From Anaerolineae bacterium (GTDB lineage: Bacteria > Chloroflexota > Anaerolineae > B4-G1 > SLSP01), in assembly GCA_018055515.1 (NCBI GenBank), contig JAGPHL010000043.1, positions 1-16,723 of the forward strand: a stretch of 16,723 nucleotides of DNA. The letters are read 5' to 3'. The notes beneath the pieces are model-generated. The model was not told the origin of the DNA, did not search any database, and worked only from the letters and a program-made list of their open reading frames with translations. Positions within the stretch are counted from its first letter, which is position 1. Every line of letters starts with the position of its first letter. Positions 13,178 to 16,723 of this stretch are shown here, piece by piece. The position numbers and the translations under genes were made by a program.

Positions 13178-14314
13178 GTGCTGCTATCTGAGGGGGACCT
13201 GGTTGGAACCGCTGCTTACAGGCGTCTGGGACGTCTGAGGCGGCGGTTTTTTGTTGCCCTACTGGCGGTGCTGCTGGCGGCGTGCGGGCCCGAAATGCCA
13301 GCTCCGACGGGAGTGACGCCCTCGGAGCCGCGCCTGTATGTGATGGCCCGGACGGATGAGGGTTGGAACCTTGCCACGGCGGAAGTGCGTACGGGCGAGG
13401 TCACGTCCTTGCTGGAAGGGATCTCCGGCTTCGCGCCGGCGCCTGAGGGAGCCATCGTGGTGCTCGACGCTGGACGTAGCCTCGCGCGTTGGGACGGGGA
13501 GCGCCTCCATCCGCTGTGGGATTGTGCCGGCGAGTGTAGCGACCCCGTGATGTCGCCCACGGGCGCCTATCTGGCGTGGAGTGAAGAGGCGGGCGGCGAG
13601 CGTGAGGGGTGGGTGCTCGCCCTGCCAGACGGCGCGGCACGCTCGTTGGGGGCGATCGAGAGCCGCCTTGTCTGGAATCCCGCCGGCGACCAGCTGGCCG
13701 CGATTACGGCTGAAGGGCTGACGCTCTGGTCGGCGACGGGGGCGCGCGTGGCCAGCCTGACCTTGCGGTTGTTGGAAGCGCCGCCTTCCTGGTCCCCTGC
13801 CGGCGACCGCCTGGCCGTGATCAACGCCGCCGGGACGGCGGTTTGGCTTGTGCCCCAGAGGCTCACCCTCAACTCGGAGATGACGCTCTTGCAACCGCTC
13901 GCCGCCGATGAGCAGACGCCGGAGCAGATTTCGGAGCTGGCGTGGAGTCCCGACGGCGAGCAGATGGCGTTGTTGCGCCGGCGTTTCTTCCCGCCGGAGG
14001 AGATGCCGGCCCTTGGGGATGGAGGCGGCGTCCACGAGGAAAGCTCCGGCGCGGACGCGCTGGGATCTCAGCCGTGGCTGTTTTCCCTGAGCGGGGGTCG
14101 TTTCACGGCGTTGCCCGGCGATGGCGGCGCGAGTTTCGCCCGCCCGGTCTGGTCGGCTGACGGTCGCTGGCTGGCGGCGGTGCGCCTGCCGATGGGCGTG
14201 CCCGATCCGCAGCCGGAAGTGTGGGTCTGGGAAGTGGAGACGGGACGATTGGTGCAGCATTTTCCGGGGACAGCGGCGCCGGCGTGGGCGTTGCCATCTG
14301 GTGGGAAGGGGTGA
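13178..14314 (+). CDS. beta-propeller (WD40/TolB-like) lipoprotein
   Basis: The protein has 378 residues. A basic N-terminus (RRLGRLRRR) and hydrophobic core end in the lipobox L-A-A-C, with Cys36 lipid-anchored. The mature protein has at least five propeller repeats of the W-x-P-x-G-x-x-L-A type, at about 124-134, 164-176, 203-215, 254-266 and 323-335, as in TolB/PD40 proteins. Cys116 and Cys120 could pair. An acidic insertion (271-297) interrupts the fourth and fifth repeats. GTG 13178 is chosen because AAGGAGG (13164-13170) lies seven bases upstream; another in-frame GTG at 13127 overlaps the previous gene and has no ribosome site. It is probably a cell-surface binding scaffold; its partner is unknown. 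It may be co-transcribed with the Wzy-like gene, 47 bp away. Confidence 0.85.
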   Translation: MLLSEGDLVGTAAYRRLGRLRRRFFVALLAVLLAACGPEMPAPTGVTPSEPRLYVMARTDEGWNLATAEVRTGEVTSLLEGISGFAPAPEGAIVVLDAGRSLARWDGERLHPLWDCAGECSDPVMSPTGAYLAWSEEAGGEREGWVLALPDGAARSLGAIESRLVWNPAGDQLAAITAEGLTLWSATGARVASLTLRLLEAPPSWSPAGDRLAVINAAGTAVWLVPQRLTLNSEMTLLQPLAADEQTPEQISELAWSPDGEQMALLRRRFFPPEEMPALGDGGGVHEESSGADALGSQPWLFSLSGGRFTALPGDGGASFARPVWSADGRWLAAVRLPMGVPDPQPEVWVWEVETGRLVQHFPGTAAPAWALPSGGKG

Positions 14315-14370
14315 GGGGTAATGGGTGATGGGTATTGGGGCCAGTATCCAGCATCCCGCATCCAGCGCCC
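14308..14370. repeat. STRR-like heptamer array with inverted halves
   Basis: Four G-rich heptamers of the form KGGGTRW start at 14308, 14315, 14322 and 14329. After a GGGGCC centre come four C-rich heptamers of the form MGYRYCC (14343, 14350, 14357 and 14364). The two halves are roughly inverse complements; nearest the centre, 8 of 10 positions match (14329-14338 with 14341-14350). The array starts inside the last codons of the lipoprotein gene, whose stop is 14312-14314, and ends just before the dnaN -35 box. It resembles the short tandemly repeated repetitive sequences known from cyanobacteria. Confidence 0.72.
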
Positions 14371-14372
14371 AT

Positions 14373-14401
14373 TTGTCAATTCTGAGGGGTTAGAGTATAC
14401 T
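14373..14401 (+). promoter_or_regulatory. promoter of dnaN
   Basis: TTGTCA (14373-14378) and TATACT (14396-14401) are exactly 17 bp apart. A second possible -10, TATATT, lies at 14407-14412. The ribosome site AGGAGG (14421-14426) is six bases from the ATG. Confidence 0.8.
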
Positions 14402-14432
14402 GAGGCTATATTCAATGGTTAGGAGGCCCTAG

Positions 14433-15554
14433 ATGAAACTCTCTTGCCTTCAGGAGAACCTGTCCAAGGGATTAAGTATTGTGGGACGCGCGGTTCCCTC
14501 GCGCACGACGATGCCGATCCTCAGCAACGTCTTACTGGCCACCGATGGCGGGCAACTCAAGCTGGCAGCCACCAATCTGGAGCTGAGCATCATGCATTGG
14601 GTCGGCGCGCGGGTGGAGACCGACGGGGCGATTACCGTGCCAGCGCGCAACTTCATTGACCTCGTCACCTCCCTGCCGCCCGATCAGGTGACGCTCGCAA
14701 TGGACCCGGAGAGGCTCACCCTGGCGCTCTCTTGCAATGCTGTGTCCGCCTCGTTCCGGGGGATCTCCGCCGAGGAATTCCCGCTGGTACCCGAGACCGA
14801 GGACGCCGATGGCATCGCCGTAGAGGCCGGCGACCTGCGGCTGGGGCTGGAACAGGTCACCTTTGCGGCCTCCCTGGACGACAGCCATCCCGTGCTCACG
14901 GGGGTGCTGATGGAATTCACCTCCGACGCCTTGACGCTCGCCGCTGCCGATGGATTCCGGCTTTCCGTGCGCCATGTGCCGCTCCTGCAACCGGTGACGC
15001 ATCCGTTTAGCGTCATCGTGCCGGCGCGGGCGCTGGGCGAGTTGCTGCGCATCCTCACCGGGCATGAGGAGCCCGTGGCGATTTCCACGACGGCACGTCA
15101 TAACCAGATGGTCTTTAAGCTCAAGGACACCGTCCTCAATTCCCGGCTCATTGATGGGACGTTCCCGGATTATCGCCGCATTATCCCGCCGGGGCATCGC
15201 ACGCGGGTGGTCATCGGTCGTGAGGAATGGCTCCAGGCCTGTAAGCGGGCGGCGATCTTCGCGCGCGATGTCGCCAATATCGTGCGGCTGCGCATTGGGC
15301 CGGGGGAGGTCGTCGTGTCGGCGGCCTCAGCCGAATTTGGCGAGGGCTCCACGGCGCTGAGCGCTAACGTGGAAGGGGAGGGTTTGGAAATCGCCTTCAA
15401 CGTCCGCTTCTTGATTGACGTGCTGAGTGCGCTGGACGCGCCGCAGGTGGCTTTATTGGTGAATGCCCCCACGAATCCCGGCGTCATTAAGGCGTTGGGA
15501 GACGAGGACGCTTTCACGCACGTGGTCATGCCGATGCATTTGGGGCAGCGCTGA
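14433..15554 (+). CDS. dnaN: DNA polymerase III beta subunit (sliding clamp)
   Basis: This protein forms the ring-shaped processivity clamp for replication. Its 373 residues match the family (about 366-380). Family features across the three clamp domains include the opening MKLSCLQENLSKGLSIVGRAV, RTTMPILSNVLL (24-35), the GISAEEFP block, AADGFRLSV, LIDGTFPDYRRIIP, and the C-terminal VMPMHL. It has its own promoter and strong ribosome site. In many bacteria dnaN follows dnaA near the origin; here it follows an unrelated lipoprotein gene, and no DnaA-box cluster is visible. The next gene starts 59 bp later. Confidence 0.97.
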   Translation: MKLSCLQENLSKGLSIVGRAVPSRTTMPILSNVLLATDGGQLKLAATNLELSIMHWVGARVETDGAITVPARNFIDLVTSLPPDQVTLAMDPERLTLALSCNAVSASFRGISAEEFPLVPETEDADGIAVEAGDLRLGLEQVTFAASLDDSHPVLTGVLMEFTSDALTLAAADGFRLSVRHVPLLQPVTHPFSVIVPARALGELLRILTGHEEPVAISTTARHNQMVFKLKDTVLNSRLIDGTFPDYRRIIPPGHRTRVVIGREEWLQACKRAAIFARDVANIVRLRIGPGEVVVSAASAEFGEGSTALSANVEGEGLEIAFNVRFLIDVLSALDAPQVALLVNAPTNPGVIKALGDEDAFTHVVMPMHLGQR

Positions 15555-15613
15555 GCCTTCGTGGGTCAACTTGTCCCTGGTTTTAACTCATTTCAGATTT
15601 CAGGAGGACTTCC

Positions 15614-16018
15614 ATGGCGAAATTGACGATGATCGAGGGTGTCGGCGAGGTGTATGCCGAGAAGTTGAAGGCGGCGGGCGTGACAACAACGGAATCGCTG
15701 CTGGAGATGGGAGCCACGCCCAAGGGTCGCAAGGATCTGGCTGAAGCGACCGGCTTGTCCCCGCATTTGATTTTGAAATGGATCAATCGTGTGGATCTGT
15801 TCCGCATCAAGGGCGTGGGCGAGGAGTATGCTGACCTGCTGGAGCTTGCTGGCGTGGACACGGTCCCCGAGCTCGCGCAGCGCAACCCGGAAAACCTCTG
15901 CGCTAAGCTGGCGGAGGTCAACGCGGAGCGCCAGCTGGTGCGTCGGTTGCCCACTCCCGCGCAGGTTGCGGATTGGGTGGAGCAGGCTAAAACGCTGCCG
16001 CGCGTGGTGACTTATTAA
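15614..16018 (+). CDS. DUF4332 helix-hairpin-helix protein
   Basis: The protein has 134 residues and is built of two helix-hairpin-helix-like halves: IEGVGEVYAEKLKAAGVTT (7-25) and IKGVGEEYADLLELAGVDT (65-83). This duplicated G-V-G-E/Y pattern is that of DUF4332, related to the HhH folds that bind DNA without sequence preference. It is soluble and has no catalytic motif, so a nucleic-acid-binding role is inferred from the fold only. AGGAGG lies about six bases before the ATG. It follows dnaN without an intervening terminator and has no clear promoter of its own, so it may be read from the dnaN promoter. A terminator follows. Confidence 0.88.
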   Translation: MAKLTMIEGVGEVYAEKLKAAGVTTTESLLEMGATPKGRKDLAEATGLSPHLILKWINRVDLFRIKGVGEEYADLLELAGVDTVPELAQRNPENLCAKLAEVNAERQLVRRLPTPAQVADWVEQAKTLPRVVTY

Positions 16019-16048
16019 ACAGCCAATGGCGCCGCTCAAGGTGATTGA

Positions 16049-16080
16049 AAAGCCTCCCGTGTGCTCACGGGAGGCTTTCT
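16049..16080. terminator. terminator between DUF4332 gene and convergent gene
   Basis: A perfect 13-bp stem (16049-16061 with 16066-16078) has a TGCT loop. It is followed rightwards by a short T-run (TTTCTT); on the other strand the tail reads TTTTCAAT, so it may act in both directions. Confidence 0.9.
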
Positions 16081-16098
16081 TGTCGTAGGGGGCATTGG

Positions 16099-16530
16099 CT
16101 AGATTTCCACTTCGCGGATTTCCACGCTCTTTTCCGCATAGTAGAATGCCAGGGAGTCCTGCATGTCGTTTTTGATGCGACGCTGGACCTGATCCATCAC
16201 ATCCACAAACAGCAATCCCCGTTGTTCCCGTGGGCAGATGACGCCGAGTCGCGGTTTGCGCTGGGAATTATCTATCGCCCATTCGCCGTGGAAACGGCGG
16301 CGGAAGACCTCCCCCAAAAATGCTCCCCATACGGTGATAAGGTCGCGCGAAGGCTCCGGGAACTGTCGTAGATGGCGGTCAATCCACTCGTCGAGCAACT
16401 GCAGCCCAATAGCATCGAATTCGACTTTGGTGGACGTGAAGCGCGACAGGCTGAGCCGCGCGCGGTCCGCCAGCTCGGTAAGTTGTCGCGCCTGGGTGGG
16501 CGGTAGAAATTGGAGCGTCTCTTTGGCCAT
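16099..16530 (-). CDS. small soluble protein of unknown function
   Basis: The protein has 143 residues, is charged and mostly helical, with no signal peptide or membrane helix. Its clearest segment is GAFLGEVFRRRFHGEW (69-84), followed by a beta-like stretch, PRLGVICPREQRGLLFVDVMDQVQRRI. A G-x-F-x-G-E...W pattern occurs in several uncharacterised families (DUF3806-like), but the match is too weak to name one. ATG 16530 is chosen because the promoter predicts a transcript start near 16554, which would leave only about nine bases before the alternative GTG at 16545. With ATG 16530, the GGGTGG stretch serves as a weak ribosome site. It stands alone, convergent with the DUF4332 gene. Confidence 0.75.
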   Translation of the reverse strand: MAKETLQFLPPTQARQLTELADRARLSLSRFTSTKVEFDAIGLQLLDEWIDRHLRQFPEPSRDLITVWGAFLGEVFRRRFHGEWAIDNSQRKPRLGVICPREQRGLLFVDVMDQVQRRIKNDMQDSLAFYYAEKSVEIREVEI

Positions 16531-16560
16531 AGTGCTGTATTCCACCCTGCTATCTATCCT

Positions 16561-16589
16561 ATTATATCATGGATGAAAAGGCGATGCAA
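16561..16589 (-). promoter_or_regulatory. promoter of the small minus-strand gene
   Basis: On the minus strand, TTGCAT (16584-16589) and a perfect TATAAT (16561-16566) are 17 bp apart. This helps decide the gene's start. Confidence 0.78.
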
Positions 16590-16723
16590 ACGTTGTTTCG
16601 TGCTTGGGGGTAACTGTTCAGCCTGGCGTCACATGTACAGAGGGCAACAAGCAGCTGCCAGGAAATCTGCGTTTGGGGTCAGCGGCGGAACAGTCGCCAT
16701 GTGAGCTCTAACCCGTGAGCAGA
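16590..16723. other. no gene recognised at the window end
   Basis: This stretch lies upstream of the minus-strand promoter and runs to the window edge. A short plus-strand frame (16510-16704) overlaps the promoter, is Cys/Arg/Trp-rich and has no ribosome site, so it looks spurious. An ACATGT palindrome is present, but nothing more can be supported. Confidence 0.4.

Noticed and set aside
13111..14370. CRISPR array
   Set aside because: The repeats are 7-8 bp, directly tandem with no spacers, and no cas genes are present.
14308..14432. Origin of replication next to dnaN
   Set aside because: No DnaA-box cluster or AT-rich unwinding region is visible, and the heptamers are G-rich, unlike iterons or DnaA boxes.
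16590..16723. End of an insertion sequence or a partial gene at the window edge
   Set aside because: No terminal inverted repeat pair, target duplication or transposase-like frame can be shown in the remaining 134 bases.

Overview
The window is about 16.7 kb of GC-rich bacterial chromosome (estimated by eye at roughly 60% G+C). It has strong AGGAGG-type ribosome binding sites, ordinary sigma70-like promoters and compact Rho-independent terminators. tRNA genes without an encoded CCA, a VanW/YoaR-type protein, a DUF2804 protein, a DUF4332 protein and G-rich 7-8 bp intergenic repeats together suggest Chloroflexota (Anaerolineae-like). That assignment is inference, since no 16S gene is present. 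I see no phage, transposase, CRISPR array or obvious defence or biosynthetic island. Most of the window looks like a core or housekeeping segment.

Layout: (1) 15-257, one promoter, an initiator tRNA-fMet, a second CAT tRNA and a strong terminator. (2) 292-1938, minus strand, a DUF2804 protein followed by a four-helix membrane protein. (3) 2177-4297, xpt-guaA, a two-gene xanthine -> XMP -> GMP module. (4) 4394-6205, a membrane-anchored VanW family wall protein, ending at a terminator shared with the convergent gene at 6290-7357, a two-helix membrane protein of unknown function. (5) 7614-11521, a complete ABC importer operon: lipoprotein binding protein, two permeases and ATPase, with a strong promoter, tight overlaps and a long terminator. 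(6) 11607-14314, an O-antigen ligase/polymerase-like membrane protein and a beta-propeller lipoprotein. (7) 14433-16018, dnaN followed by a helix-hairpin-helix DUF4332 protein and a terminator. (8) 16099-16530, minus strand, a small protein of unknown function with a clear promoter.

Gene cooperation is clearest in xpt-guaA, where the product of the first enzyme is the substrate of the second, and in the ABC importer. The surface genes (VanW, Wzy-like, propeller lipoprotein) share a cell-envelope theme but are not visibly one system.

The most unusual features are non-coding. Three intergenic places carry G-rich tandem heptamer or octamer repeats; two of these arrays are mirrored into inverted halves, and two run across the stop codon of the preceding gene. 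A perfect 13-bp GC hairpin lies inside the first codons of the first permease. The initiator tRNA has a U1-U72 mismatch instead of the usual C1-A72.
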